From Scilla litardierei (lineage: Eukaryota > Streptophyta > Magnoliopsida > Asparagales > Asparagaceae): a stretch of 64,000 nucleotides of DNA. Below, one piece after another: positions 34,273 through 45,458 of this stretch. Location of the stretch: the NCBI GenBank assembly GCA_030789695.1, contig CM061140.1, positions 175,360,319 to 175,424,318 on the forward strand. The letters are read 5' to 3'. The first letter of the stretch is position 1, and each line of letters opens with the position of its first letter. Under the pieces are notes generated by a model, which was not told the origin of the DNA, did not search any database, and worked only from the letters and a program-made list of their open reading frames with translations. The translations under genes were made by a program, and so were the position numbers.

Positions 34273-34500
34273 ACGCCCATAGGGCGAAACGGCGGTGCTT
34301 CACAAGCACCGCCGGCGCGATCTCACGCGGCGGCCGCGGCCTCAGGCCGCGGACTGCCGCCGCGGACTGCCGCCGCGGCCTCAGGCCGCGGCCAACTGCC
34401 GCGACCTGAACCCGCGGCCCCCGTCGCCGCGGCCCGCCGCTACGGCGGTCGCGTTCTGCGCGGCTAGCCGTCGCGGCGACACGCCACGGGCCCCCCTAGG
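34273..34500 (+). repeat. GC-rich repeat block in the copia A leader
   Basis: Alternating CCGCGG, GGCCGC and CTGCCGCCG motifs that can fold strongly on themselves, in contrast to the AT-rich leader around them. Copia B has a similar block at 47097-47520 in the same relative place. Confidence 0.75.
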
Positions 34501-35398
34501 GTTTTCCGAAACCCTAACCCTAAACGGGCCAACTTTTTCGGGGGATGCCCAATTAACCCTAATGGGTTGTTCTCATGGCCCAAAAGGCCAGAAAATTAGC
34601 ACATTTACATAAATAATTTTTCTTTTTATTTTTGGCCCTAAAAGCCCAAAATAATTAAAAGAAACTTTAAAAGGGTTTTTAAGCGGTAAACAAAACATTA
34701 AAATATGGATCAAAAGGTAAAAGTTTTCAAAATAATTTTTTGCACGTCACACACATTTTAGATTATTTAAATTAATATGTACATGCCTGTGATTGATTAT
34801 CTGCGTAGTTGTATGTTTCAAATATATTATCTGCGTGGATGTGCAAATTAGGCTATGTTTTTAAGGATCAGCCAGGTTTCCGACACCTTTTAATTTCCTG
34901 CAATTTTTGTTTTTTTTGAGAGAAATTTGTAAGTGAGTATATAAATGTAAAAAGAAGACCGAAGGACACCAAAAAGGAGCTGAAGGCGTTCGCACAATGA
35001 AGATAGGGGCTTCTCTCTGAAGTTCCCGAGTTGTAATTTATTCTTTCATGCAATTATTTTTTGATGTAACTTCGGACTGTACTTCTTTTTATTTCGGTAT
35101 CGGCTGGCTGATCCCCATAGTCCTAAGTCATTTTTCTGCTTCATTGTTTATACATTAACTGCGTGGATGTTAATTACTTTAATACCATGTTTAATGTTAC
35201 AATGAAACTACTTAACAGCATGCGTGAATGTTAAACCGTTATTAATTATTCACATTATGAATCTGTAAAAAGCATGTATGTTAAATTCACATTAATTAGA
35301 TCCATGCTATGAAAAATGTTTGCATTACATGCGTGGATGTCTAATTTACTCAGTTTTAATGATACATACTGTTTTCCTTTACATTGCTAGATCATTAA
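34501..35398 (+). other. AT-rich remainder of the copia A leader
   Basis: Untranslated leader up to the gag ATG at 35399. Motifs such as GCGTGGATGT recur several times (about 34833, 35160, 35330). The copia B leader shows related phrases, so this is element sequence and not host DNA. Confidence 0.6.
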
Positions 35399-36420
35399 AT
35401 GGCCAGACTCGCAAATGTCGACTTTTCGGTCCTGAAGGCCGATGGGTCAAACTACCTGAGTTGGCAGTTGGACCTGAAGTTCCATCTGCGCTCTCATGGT
35501 TTCAGTCTCACACAGACTGAAAAGGCAACAACAAGTACTGCCTCAGCGAACAAGGAGGCTTCAGTGGAAGCACCTCATACAGAGGAAGTTTCCGATATAT
35601 TAAAGGCGAAAGCCATTATATATATCAGGAAACATTTAGACTCGACCTTAAAGGACGAGTACCTCACTGTAGAGGACCCTTACGAGCTGTGGGACGCACT
35701 CGAGGAGAGGTACAGACATCAGAGGGATGTCATACTCTCCTGTGCACAGTACGAGTGGACTCACCTCCGCAGACAGGACTTCAAATCCGTAGCGGAGTAC
35801 AACTCAGCTCTCTTCCGCATCACCTCACGCCTGAAGTTGTGTGGTGAACCAGTGACGGAGAAATGTTGCTGGAAAAAACGTTCACGTCTTCCCACGAAAA
35901 GGACATGATCCTTATGCAACAATATCGCGAGAGCAAGTTCACTAAGTACTCTGACCTGCTTTCATGCCTGCTTATGGCTGAACAGAACAGAGACCTGTTG
36001 GTTGCCACCCACAACCTGTGCCCTCCTGGCTCCGCTCCATTGCCACCTCCTGCAGAGGCTCACTTCCAGTCTTCCCAGAAGAAGAAGACGGACAAAAAGG
36101 CAAAATTCCAGAAATGGAAAGAACAGAAGCAGCGGAAGAAGGCCACTCCCCCAGCTCCTCCTCGGAACCAGAAGTTCATGGACAAGAAGCAGAAGAGGAT
36201 TCCCAACAAAGGTGGCACTCCCAAGAAAGACTGGGAGGACAAGTGCTCTAAATGCGGAATGACGGGCCACTGGTCCAGAATCTGCCGCACAGCAAAACAC
36301 CTCCAGGACTTCTACCAGGCAAGCCTCAAGCCTCGAGCTGAGACAAACCTGATTGAGAGCGCAGCGTTGGCAGAGACCTCATGGACTCCTGAAGACTTCA
36401 TGAGAGATGACACTCTCTAG
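35399..36420 (+). pseudogene. Copia A gag, one small frameshift
   Basis: Starts MARLANVDFSVLKADGSNYL and follows the copia gag pattern (YLSWQLDLKFHL, ELWDALEERYRHQRD, EYNSALFRITSRLKLCG). Near 35865 the frame is lost; it continues from about 35863 in another phase with QQYRESKFTKYSDLLSCLLM, a basic linker and the zinc knuckle CSKCGMTGHWSRIC. It stops with TAG at 36418. Copia B is open where this copy shifts, so the break is specific to copy A. Gag forms the virus-like particle. Confidence 0.88.
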
Positions 36421-36570
36421 ATCTGGACCACTTCTATGCACTAGCAATGTATCTTCTATTTATGCATCGTATATAGTTTTATTTCCATGTCAAACAATAT
36501 TTTGAGCATTTTTTATGAAAGTGGATATTTTCTCTTCATTTATTGCTTGAATGTCTTTCCCTTTTTAGAT
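36421..36570 (+). other. Intron-like spacer between copia A gag and pol
   Basis: After the gag stop there are 150 bases that end in a T-rich run and a consensus-like acceptor, CTTTCCCTTTTTAG, directly before the pol start region (ATG at 36571). Copia B has a 167-base spacer of the same kind (45292-45458) that also ends in a pyrimidine tract and TAG. This suggests that pol is translated from its own RNA or by another route, not as a simple gag-pol fusion. Confidence 0.55.
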
Positions 36571-39500
36571 ATGGAACTTATCTGCCTAGTGGACAGTGCA
36601 TCGACGCACTCGATCCTTCAAAACATAGACTACTTCACGAGCATAAGTAGCTATTCTGGCCCACTGAGAACAATCTCAGGACCAGCAAACATAATCGAAG
36701 GATCAGGGGAAGCAATTATATTGCTCCCCGGTAACACACAAATAACACTTAAAATGTGTTATACTCCCCTAAATCCATCTGAAACATCCTAAGCTTTAAA
36801 GACATCCGTTTAAACAGATATCACTTAGAGACGGTCGAGGAAGATAAAAGGGAATACTTGCTTGTAACGTCTCTTACAAATGGTTCAAAAACCATTGTGG
36901 AACGTTTCAAGGTACTCCCCTCGGGACTCTACCAAACAAGTATACAAACTCCAGAAACATCCATGGCGGAGCACCTGCAGTGCCCCCAAACACCAGAATT
37001 CCAACTCTGGCACAGTAGACTGGGACATCCTGGTTCTGTTATGATGTACCGCATCATAAAGAACTCCAGGGGTATAGACCTGAAGAACCTGAAGATTCTT
37101 CAAAAAGGCAAATTCCCATGTCCACCCTGTTACAAGGGTAAACTGATCACGAGACCCTCTCCACTGAAAGTGGACGTGGAGTCCCCCAGTTTTCTGGAAA
37201 GAATCCACGAAGACATTTGTGGGCCGATTCATCCATCAAGTGGTCCGTTTAGGTACTTTATGGTCCCGATAGACGCATCTACTAAGTGGTCACATGTGTG
37301 CCTACTGTCCACCCGTAACCTAGCACTATCTAAGCTTTTAGCTCAGATAATCAAGTTACGGGCCCACTTCCCCGACTACCAGATAAAGAAACTCCGTCTG
37401 GACAATGCGGTGGAGTTTACGTCACAAGTCTTTCTAGACTATTGCCAAGCTCAGGGAATTGAAGTCGAACATCCTGTAGCGCATGTTCACACCCAAAATG
37501 GGTTAGCAGAATCTCTAATTAAGAGACTGCAATGGATCGCTCGTCCATTATTACTTCAATCCCAGATGCCAGTGAATGCATGGGGTCATGCAATTTTGCA
37601 TGCTGCATCTTTAATAAAATTAAGACCTTCTGGAGGTCAGTTATCTTCTCCAATGCAACTAGCACTTGGAGCCCCACCAATTGTCTCACATTTGAGAATA
37701 TTTGGTTGTGCAGTATACGTCCCCATAGCACCACCGCAAAGGACAAAGATGGGTCCACAACGTCGTCTAGGCATTTATGTTGGGTTTGACACCCCCACCA
37801 TAATTAGATTCATAGAACCCCTTACGGGAGACGTCTTTAAGGCACGTCTAGAAGACTGTGAATTCGATGAAATATTGTTTCCAAGACTAGGCTCACAGAC
37901 AAAGAAGCCCGAAGCTTCAGAAAGTATCACTTGGGATACAAAGACATTATGTCACTTTGATCCGCCAACAAGCCAGTGTGAGGAGGAGGTCCTGAAGATT
38001 CTCCACATCCAAAACACTGTCCATCTCTTGCCGGACAAATTTACTGACAACCAGAAGATTGTCAAATCACACGTCTCTGCTGCTAACACTCCAGCTAGGA
38101 TTGACATACCGCAAAATGGATGCAATCCGCCTGCAGCAGAAATGGTTGGACCTCTCAAAAAGAGAGGGCGACCACTGGGATCCAAGGACCAAGTCCCTCG
38201 AAATAGTAGGACCCTTGGCAATGGTAAACAAATACCACCACAGGATGCAAATATAAGCCCTACTACCCCATCTCTCCCAAACTCTCATGAAGAGGAAAAA
38301 CCGGGAGAAAATGAAGTATCGATACACTATGTACGAACTGGGGAGTATTGGGACAGAAAAAGCACAACCATAGATGACACATTTGCGTGTAATATTGCCA
38401 TCAACGTCGCGTACTGCGACGATGATATTGAACCATGCTCTCTGACAGAATGTCAAAGCAGAGATGATTGGCCAAAGTGGAAAGCGGCAATAGGAGTGGA
38501 GTTGGATTCACTCACCAAACGCAAGGTCTTCGGACCCATAGTCCAGACACCAAAAGGTGTAAAACATGTGGGTTATAAATGGGTATTTGTTAGAAAACGA
38601 AATGAAAAGAATGAGATCGTTCGCTATAAAGCAAGGCTTGTAGCGCAGGGTTTTACCCAACGTCCTGGGGTGGATTTTGAAGCCACATACTCCCCAGTCA
38701 TGGACGCGATCACCTTCCGATTCCTCATTGGCTTAACAGCCCAAGAGGGTTTAGATATACAACTCATGGATGTGGTTACTGCATACCTATATGGCAACCT
38801 AGACCGAGACATCTATATGGGATTGCCTGACGGTTATTCTTTGCCTGCAGCACTAAAAGAGAGAGAACGTGACATCTACTCAGTGAAACTGCAAAGATCA
38901 TTATATGGTCTAAAACAATCTGGAAGGATGTGGTATAACAGACTGAGCGATTTCCTTGCAAAACAAGGATTTACAAATGACCCAGTCTGTCCTTGCATCT
39001 TTATAAGAGCACAGGCAACAGGATTTGTAATTATAGCCGTCTACGTAGACGACTTAAACCTCATCAGATCTCCTGAAGAGATCGCAAAGATTTCTAGAAG
39101 CCTGACAGAAACCTTCGAGATGAAAGACCTCGGAAAGTCAAAATTCTGTTTAGGTCTTCAGATAGAGCATCTTAAAGATGGGATCCTGTTACACTAGTCT
39201 ACTTACACATCGAACTTATTGAAAAAGTTTCAGATGGATAAGTGCCACCCCCTCAGCACTCTGATGGTCGTCAGATCATTGGATGTACACAAAGACCCCT
39301 TCCGGCCGCTGGAAGAGGGGGAGGAAGTACTAGGCCCCGAAGTGCCTTATTTAAGTGCTATCTGTGCACTCCTTTACCTGGCTAACTGCACTCGCCCCGA
39401 CATAGCATTTGTAGTAAACTTACTAGCCAGATATAGTGATGTACCTACACAGCGGCACTGGGCCAGAGTTAAGCATCTTCTGTGCTACCTCCAAGGGTCC

Positions 39501-40073
39501 ATAGACTTAGGTCTATTCTACAGGAAAGGGGCATTAACTGGTTTAGTTGGTTATGCTGATGCAGGTTACAGGTCCAATCCTCATACAGAGAAGTCTCAGA
39601 CCGGATACATGTTCACATACGGCGGCACAGCCATATCCTGGAGATCTGTAAAGCAGACCATGACGACCGTCTCATCCACTCACTCAGAACTTCTAGCGAT
39701 CTTCGAAGCGAGCAAGGAATGCTTCTGGCTACGCTCTGTGATCCAGCACATCCTCACCTCCACCGGCCTGATGACCGGCGTTCTTGCACCTACTCTACTC
39801 CATGAAGACAATGCAGCATGTATAGCCCAGCTTCAGGACGGCTACATCAAAGGCGACAAGACAAAGCATATCTCCCCCAAGTTCTTCTGGACGCACGACC
39901 TTCAGAAGCAAAAGCAGATTGAGGTACAGAAGATCCAATCATGTAATAACTTGGCGGATTTGCTTACCAAATCCCTGCCTACTAGTATCTTTGAGAAACT
40001 TGTATATGGGATTGGGATGAGGAGAGTGAGTAAATGTAAACTGGGTCAGGATGAGAGAACTATGAACTCATAG
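36571..40073 (+). pseudogene. Copia A pol: protease, integrase, reverse transcriptase, RNase H
   Basis: Starts MELICLVDSASTHSIL, with the protease aspartate in DSAS. A one-base shift near 36780 moves it to the phase kept to the end. Then come the pre-integrase block (LWHSRLGHPGSVMM to CPPCYKGKL), the integrase core (HEDICGPI, LRLDNAVEFTSQ, NGLAESLIKRLQW), a disordered linker, and the reverse transcriptase (FRFLIGLTAQEGLDIQLMDV, SLYGLKQSGRMWYNRL, AVYVDDLNLI). A TAG at about 39196 separates this from the in-phase RNase H (CTRPDIAFVVNLLARYSD, DNAACI, TKHISPKFF). Copia B has CAG (Gln) at that stop, so a single base change explains it. Confidence 0.9.
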
Positions 40074-40131
40074 ATACATAGGAGACTGATGTATAGATTC
40101 ATAGGAAATCTGCAAGCCTGAAGCTTGGTCA

Positions 40132-40382
40132 GATGAGGGGGAGTCAACTGCAGAGTTGTACTCTTTTCCCTTGGCTACAGGTTTTTTCCCACTGGGTTTT
40201 CCGTAGTCAAGGTTTTGACGAGGCAACCTCGTTGACTCTGGATCCTGAAGTATCCACCCCTAGACACATACCTAAAACAGGGGAAGTTATGGGTTAACTG
40301 TTCTTTCTTTAACAAGGCAGTTACCCTAACTCGGATCCTGAAGAATACACCTCTTATTCAATGTTGGTTGGATAAGGGGAAG
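40132..40382 (+). other. Copia A 3' region with three purine tracts
   Basis: GATGAGGGGGAG at 40132-40143, ACAGGGGAAGTTATG near 40276 and GATAAGGGGAAG at 40371-40382, the last directly before the LTR. The two latter tracts sit in imperfect repeats (both preceded by GGATCCTGAAG). Copia B shows the same triplet arrangement. Only the last tract can be the primer for the present LTR. Confidence 0.65.
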
Positions 40383-40502
40383 TGTTATGAATAGGCCCGT
40401 GAGGCCCATTGGGTATCCAAGCCCACTATTGAAAGCTATATATATGTGGGTAGGGGACTCTTACCCCCTACACCTATTTCCCTATATTTTCCCTTCATAA
40501 CA
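40383..40502 (+). repeat. 3' LTR of copia A (120 bp)
   Basis: TGTTATGAATAGGCCCGT to CCCTTCATAACA, with 4 differences from 31022-31141. Followed by the CACAC target duplication at 40503-40507. Confidence 0.88.
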
Positions 40503-40507
40503 CACAC

Positions 40508-41354
40508 GAAATTTTCGTAGGTGGATTTTATTTTTTATTTTTTGCTTCGGGGCATGTGTGGGCCTCAGAATTTTTTTGGCGCGTCCGATCCTGCGAAAGC
40601 AAGGCCACACCCTTCTTGGGCCCGGATCAACGCAAAAGCTACACCCTAACCCAACGACCACGCCAAAAAAACAGAGAAGACTTTGGAAATAAAAAGAGCG
40701 ATACAGTAAATAAGAAAGAATTCTGACGCTTTTTTCCTGTACTTTTTCCTGCAACCGAAGAGCCCCGAAATTATTTATGCGGTCATGAATTAACTCCAAA
40801 AACAGAAATTTCACATCGTATTATAAACTGTTACCGAGCAAGATTTTTTCACATTATCTACCACTGCGATCATAATCGCAACACTTGGTTAAGGCCTAGA
40901 AATAACCGTGCAATCGAAAAAGAGTGAGAACTGTAGGTGTGTGTCAGTATCATCGTTAGGTTTTTGTGGTTTTTTGAATGGTGGGTGTGAAATTGGGTCA
41001 TTGTTTTTGGGTGGATGTGGGTATTTGTGGGTCATTGTTTGGGTGGACTTTAGACAAGTGGGATGAGGTGGCGACGCATGTGGCACTCACAAAAAGTATG
41101 ACTGGAAAATAGGTGCCACATGGGACATCTTCACCATTTGTATAACAGAATATTTGGATACACCAAAGCTCATTCTGAAATGTGTTTCTGAGCCGATCAC
41201 ACTTTTCTTGTATACTCATAAAATGATTTTGGAGCTTTTTGATCAGAGAATACTTTTAAAACCAGTGCATCTAATTATTTAATTATTTAATGAGTAATTT
41301 TTTTCTCTCATTCTCCTTTCTTTTTTAAAAAAATTGTTTAATTAATAATATAAC
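40508..41354. other. Short host stretch between two copia elements
   Basis: About 850 bases without a supported gene. The GT-rich part around 40930-41070 keeps minus-strand frames open by low complexity (Pro/His/Asn-rich). No splice or promoter pattern stands out. Confidence 0.5.
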
Positions 41355-41359
41355 GTAAT
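41355..41359. repeat. Target-site duplication GTAAT, left
   Basis: GTAAT before the LTR at 41360 and again at 47979-47983. Confidence 0.88.
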
Positions 41360-41471
41360 TGTTGTAAACGTGGTGGCTATGGAATCAATATCACTGTATT
41401 TATAGCAATAGGGTTACATAATGGGTGGATACCCACTAACGGGTTGGGCCACCAAAAGCCCGTTTATAACA
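41360..41471 (-). repeat. 3' LTR of copia B (112 bp)
   Basis: Plus-strand ends TGTTGTAAACGTGG and CCCGTTTATAACA, inverted with respect to each other. On the minus strand it is preceded by the purine tract GGATAAGGGGACG. It shares the phrase GGGTATCCA and the overall plan with the copia A LTR. Confidence 0.88.
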
Positions 41472-41824
41472 CGTCCCCTTATCCATCCATTGTTATAAGC
41501 CGTGATGAACGCTTCAGGGTTCACAGAGCTTATCTGATCATGGGTCTATGGATACTTCTGGATCCCAAGTTTAAGAGTACTTGCCTCGTTAAAACCATTG
41601 CCAAGGAAAACCCAGTGGGAAAACCCAGTGGCTAAGGGAAAAGAGTACAAGTCTCTGTAACTTCCCCTGATCGATGGATAACATCAGGGGTGGATACTCC
41701 TGGATCCAGAGTTGATGTGGCTGCATCGTTAAAACCTTGGGCTATAGAAAACCCAGTGAGAAAAACCAATAGCCAAGGAAAAAGAGTACATCACTACATT
41801 TACTCCCCCTGAAAAGTACAAGCT
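41472..41824 (-). other. Copia B 3' region with repeated purine tracts
   Basis: Minus-strand tracts lie at about 41472-41485 (next to the LTR), about 41660-41675 (CAGGGGAAGTTACAG) and 41801-41811 (CAGGGGGAGTA). They match the three tracts of copia A in order and spacing, with GGATCC-containing repeats between them. Confidence 0.6.
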
Positions 41825-44800
41825 TCAGGCTTGTAAATCTCTCAACTGCCTCATCCCAATTCCTAGTACAAGTTTTCTAAAGGTACTGCGAGGTAAAGCT
41901 TTAGTGAATAGATCTGCCAGGTTGTTGCAAGATTGGATATGCTGGAAGTCGATCTGGTTGTCTACTTGATGTTCATGCGTCCTGAAGAGCTTGGGGGGAA
42001 TGTGCTTCGTCCTGTCACCTTTGATGTAGCCACCTCATAGTTAAGCGATGCAGTCAGCATTGTCGTCATACATGGTGGTTGGTCCAAGATATCCCGTCTT
42101 CAGGCCGGTGGTCTTGAGGATATGGTGGATGACTGATCGAAGCCAAAAGCATTCTCTGCTAGCTTCGTGGATCGCAATGAGCTCGGAGTGGTTGGATGAG
42201 GTCGTTGTCGATGTCTGCTTCACGGATCTCCATGAGATGGCCGTCCCATCGTACGTGAACACAAAACCGGTATGGGACTTTGCGGTGTGTGGGTCGGACC
42301 TGTATCCTGCATCTGTATAACCGACTAAGTCGGAGGATACACCTTTCTTGAAGTATAGTCCCATGTCCACAGACCCTTGGAGGTAGCGCAAAAGTTGCTT
42401 CACTCTGTTCCAGTGGCGCTTTGAGGGCGTTGAACTGTATCTAGCTAGTAGGTTAACCGCGAACACTATATCGGGACGCGTGCAGTTTGCCAGGTATAGG
42501 AGTGCTCCAATTGCACTTAGATAGGGTACTTCAGGACCCAGTGTTTCCTCCCCCTCTTCCAGCGGTCGGAAGGGGTCTGTATCAACATCCAATGATCTGA
42601 CGACCATTGGTGTGCTAAGCGGATTACATTTGTCCATAAGAAAGTTCTTCAGCGCTTTTTTTGTGTATGTCGATTGGTATAACAAGATTCCTCTGCTTAA
42701 GTGTTCAATTTGTAAGCCTATGCCGAACTTCGTTTTGCCAAGGTCTTTCATCTCAAAAATCTGTGTGAGACTTTTGGATATCTCACCTATCTCTTCAGGA
42801 GATCCGATGATGTTCAGGTCGTCTACGTAGACGACAATAATTACGAATCCTGTTCCCTTTGCTCTTATGAAGATGCAAGGGCAGACTTCATTTGTTGTGA
42901 ATCCTTATTGCACTAGGAATTCACTGAGTCTGTTATACCACATTCTACCTGACTGTTTTAGACCATACATTGATCTTTGGAGTTTGACAGAATAGACGTC
43001 CCGAGGTCTTTCTGTCATTTTTGTCGGTAGTTTATATCCGTCTGGGATTTTCATATAGATGTCTTTATCTATATTTCCATATAGGTATGCAGTCACAACG
43101 TCCATGAGCTGCATATCCAGGCCGTCCTTTGTAGATAGGCCAATGATGAAACGGAAGGTGATCGCATCCATAACCGGGGAATATGTATCATCATAGTCTA
43201 TTCCTGGCCGTTGGGAAAAGCCTTGTGCAACAAGGCGCGCTTTGTAGCGCATGATCTCATTATTCTCGTTTATTTTTCTCACGAATACTCATTTATATCC
43301 CACAGGTTTAACACCCTTTGGTGTGAGGACTACGGGTCCAAAAACTTTGCGCTTCGAGAGTGAGTGCAGCCCTACTCCTATTGTCTCGTTCCACTTTGGC
43401 CAGTCCTCTCTGTGTTTACATTCTGCTAGAGAACGTGGATCGGTCTCATCGTCGTATTCAGTGACGTGAGTGGCAATAATGAGCGCGAAGTTATCATCGA
43501 TAATTGTGCTTTTTATGTCCAGTACCTCCTCAGTACGTACATAATTTAATGATATTTCTCCTACATTTTCCTCTTCAGGGGTTGGTAGGAGGGGAGAGGT
43601 AGCTGGGCTGAGCTCAACATCCTGTGGTGGTATCGTTATTATTGCTCCAGGAATTTTCCTCTTTCGAGGGTTCTTATCTTTAGAGCCTGGAGGTCGTCCT
43701 CTCTTTTGTTGAGGTACGGCCGCTTCTGCTGCAGGCGGATTGCATCCATCTTTGGGTATGTCAATCCTAGCTGGCGTATTTGCAGCAGGGACGTGTGATC
43801 TAACAATCTTCTGGTTGTCAGTGAATTTGTCCGGTAAAATGTGAACTGTGTTTTGAATTTGAAGGATCATCAGGATCTCATCTTTACATTGGTTTGTACG
43901 CGGATCAAAATGGGATAAAGTTTTTGTGTCCCATGAAATGGTCTTTGAAGCTTCTGGCTTCTGTGTGTTAATGCCTAGTTTGGGAAAAATGCTTTCATCA
44001 AACTCACAATCTGCTAGACGTACCTCGAAGGCGTCCCCCGTAAGGGGTTCTAGGTATCTAATGATCGATGGTGAGTCGAAACCAATGTAGATACCTAGAC
44101 GTCGTTGAGGACCCATCGTGGTCCTCTGCGGTGGTGCTATGGGGACATAAACAGCACATTCGAATATCCTCAGGTGAGAGATATCCGACGGGTTCCCATA
44201 TGCAAGTTGCATCAGAGAATAAGATTAACTCCCTGATGGTCGTAATCTTATTAGCGATGCAGCGTGCAGGATGGCATGTCCCCATGCATTTACCGGTAAC
44301 TGGCATTGCATCAACAATGGGCGAGGAATCCATTGTAGTCTCTTTACAGATTCGGCTAACTCATTCTGGGTGTGAACATGAGCTACAGGATGTTCAACTT
44401 CTATGCCGGTTGCTTGGCAGTAGTCTAGGAAGACTTGTGATGTGAATTTCCCAGCATTGTCCATACGTAATTTCTTGATCTGGTTATCTGGGAAATGTGC
44501 CCGCAACTTTATGATTTGTGCCAGTAGCTTTGCAAAGGCTACGATGCGGGTGGCCAGGAGGCACACATACGACCATTTGGAAGATGCGTCAATCAGTACC
44601 ATGTAATACCGAAATAGTCCACTTGCGGGGTGAATAGGCCCGCAAATGTCACCATGTATTCTCTCTAGGAAGCTCGAAAACTCAAAGTCCACCTTCAGGG
44701 GGATGGTCTCGTAATCAATTTCCCTTTGAAACAAGGGGGATAAGGAGATGCACCCTTTCGAAGTAGCTTCAGGCTTTTCGAGTTAATTCCACGGAATTGG

Positions 44801-45291
44801 GATATGATGCGACGCGTCATATTCCTTCCAAGGTGTCCTAGTCTACTGTGCGAGAGTTGGAATTCTGGTTGATTATTGCACTTCTGGTGCTCGAGTGTGT
44901 TTGCTTCCATTGCTCTTATCCTTGTATGGTAGAGACCCTACGGGAGTCCCTCAAAACGCTCGACGGTGGTTTTAGCATCGTTTTTATGAAACGTTACATA
45001 CATGAATTCTCTGTTTTGTTTACTCACCGTCTCAAGGTGATAACCGTTTAAACGGATATCTTTAATGCTTAACAGATTTCTATGTGAGCTAGGAGAGAAA
45101 AGCGCATCTTTTATTAGTAGTTGTGTTTTGTTGGGGAGCATAAAATGTGCTTCCATTGATCCTTCAATAATTCCTGATGGACCGGATATTGTATTCACGG
45201 TTCCATCGTATTTATCAATGCTTTGAAAAAAGCAGATGTCTTGGAGGATCGTGTGCGTAGAGGCACTGTCCACTAGGCATTTATAATCCAT
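41825..45291 (-). pseudogene. Copia B pol, several stops and one shift
   Basis: Begins MDYKCLVDSASTHTIL (protease). It runs through SRLGHLGRNMTRRII, the integrase core (IHGDICGPIHP, LRMDNAGKFTSQ), the linker and the reverse transcriptase (FRFIIGLSTKDGLDMQLMD, VVYVDDLNII near 42825) to RNase H (SDPHTAKSHTGFVFTYDG), ending near 41825 (GIGMRQLRDLQ). Breaks compared with copia A: TAG near 44936, a phase shift near 44725, and stops near 44213, 43286, 42902 and 42038. The active-site aspartates are kept, but the copy is dead. Confidence 0.9.
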
Positions 45292-45458
45292 CTAGTTATA
45301 AGAGAAAAATATCACAGTATAAGGCACAAGAGAAGATATACTACGAATAATTATTCAATGTCTGAAAAGTTCATGCAACATGCTAGAAATTAAAACAAGC
45401 AGATAGTAAATTGTTTTTCAAACAAAAATTACAATGCATGGAAAAAGTAGATAATGCC
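45292..45458 (-). other. Intron-like spacer between copia B gag and pol
   Basis: 167 bases from the gag TGA to the pol ATG. On the minus strand it ends ATATTTTTCTCTTATAACTAG directly before ATG. Sequence similarity to the copia A spacer is low, but length, position, T-richness and the final TAG agree. Confidence 0.55.

Larger units (their letters stand above)
31022..40502 (+). mobile_element. Ty1/copia element A with 120-bp LTRs and a nested solo LTR
   Basis: Identical-length 120-bp LTRs (TGTTATGAA to TTCATAACA, 4 differences), target duplication CACAC, a gag with zinc knuckle, protease, integrase, YVDD reverse transcriptase and RNase H in copia order, and a purine tract before the 3' LTR. 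Without the 2,765-bp solo LTR inserted in the leader, and its 5-base duplication, the element is about 6.7 kb. The LTRs are very short for a plant copia element while the leader is about 1.49 kb. Coding breaks are few: one shift in gag, one near the protease/integrase border and one TAG before RNase H. Element B (41360-47978) is the same type. Confidence 0.93.

Noticed and set aside
40889..41086. Pro/His/Asn-rich small frame between the copia elements
   Set aside because: Low-complexity GT-rich DNA on the other strand explains it; no start or splice context.
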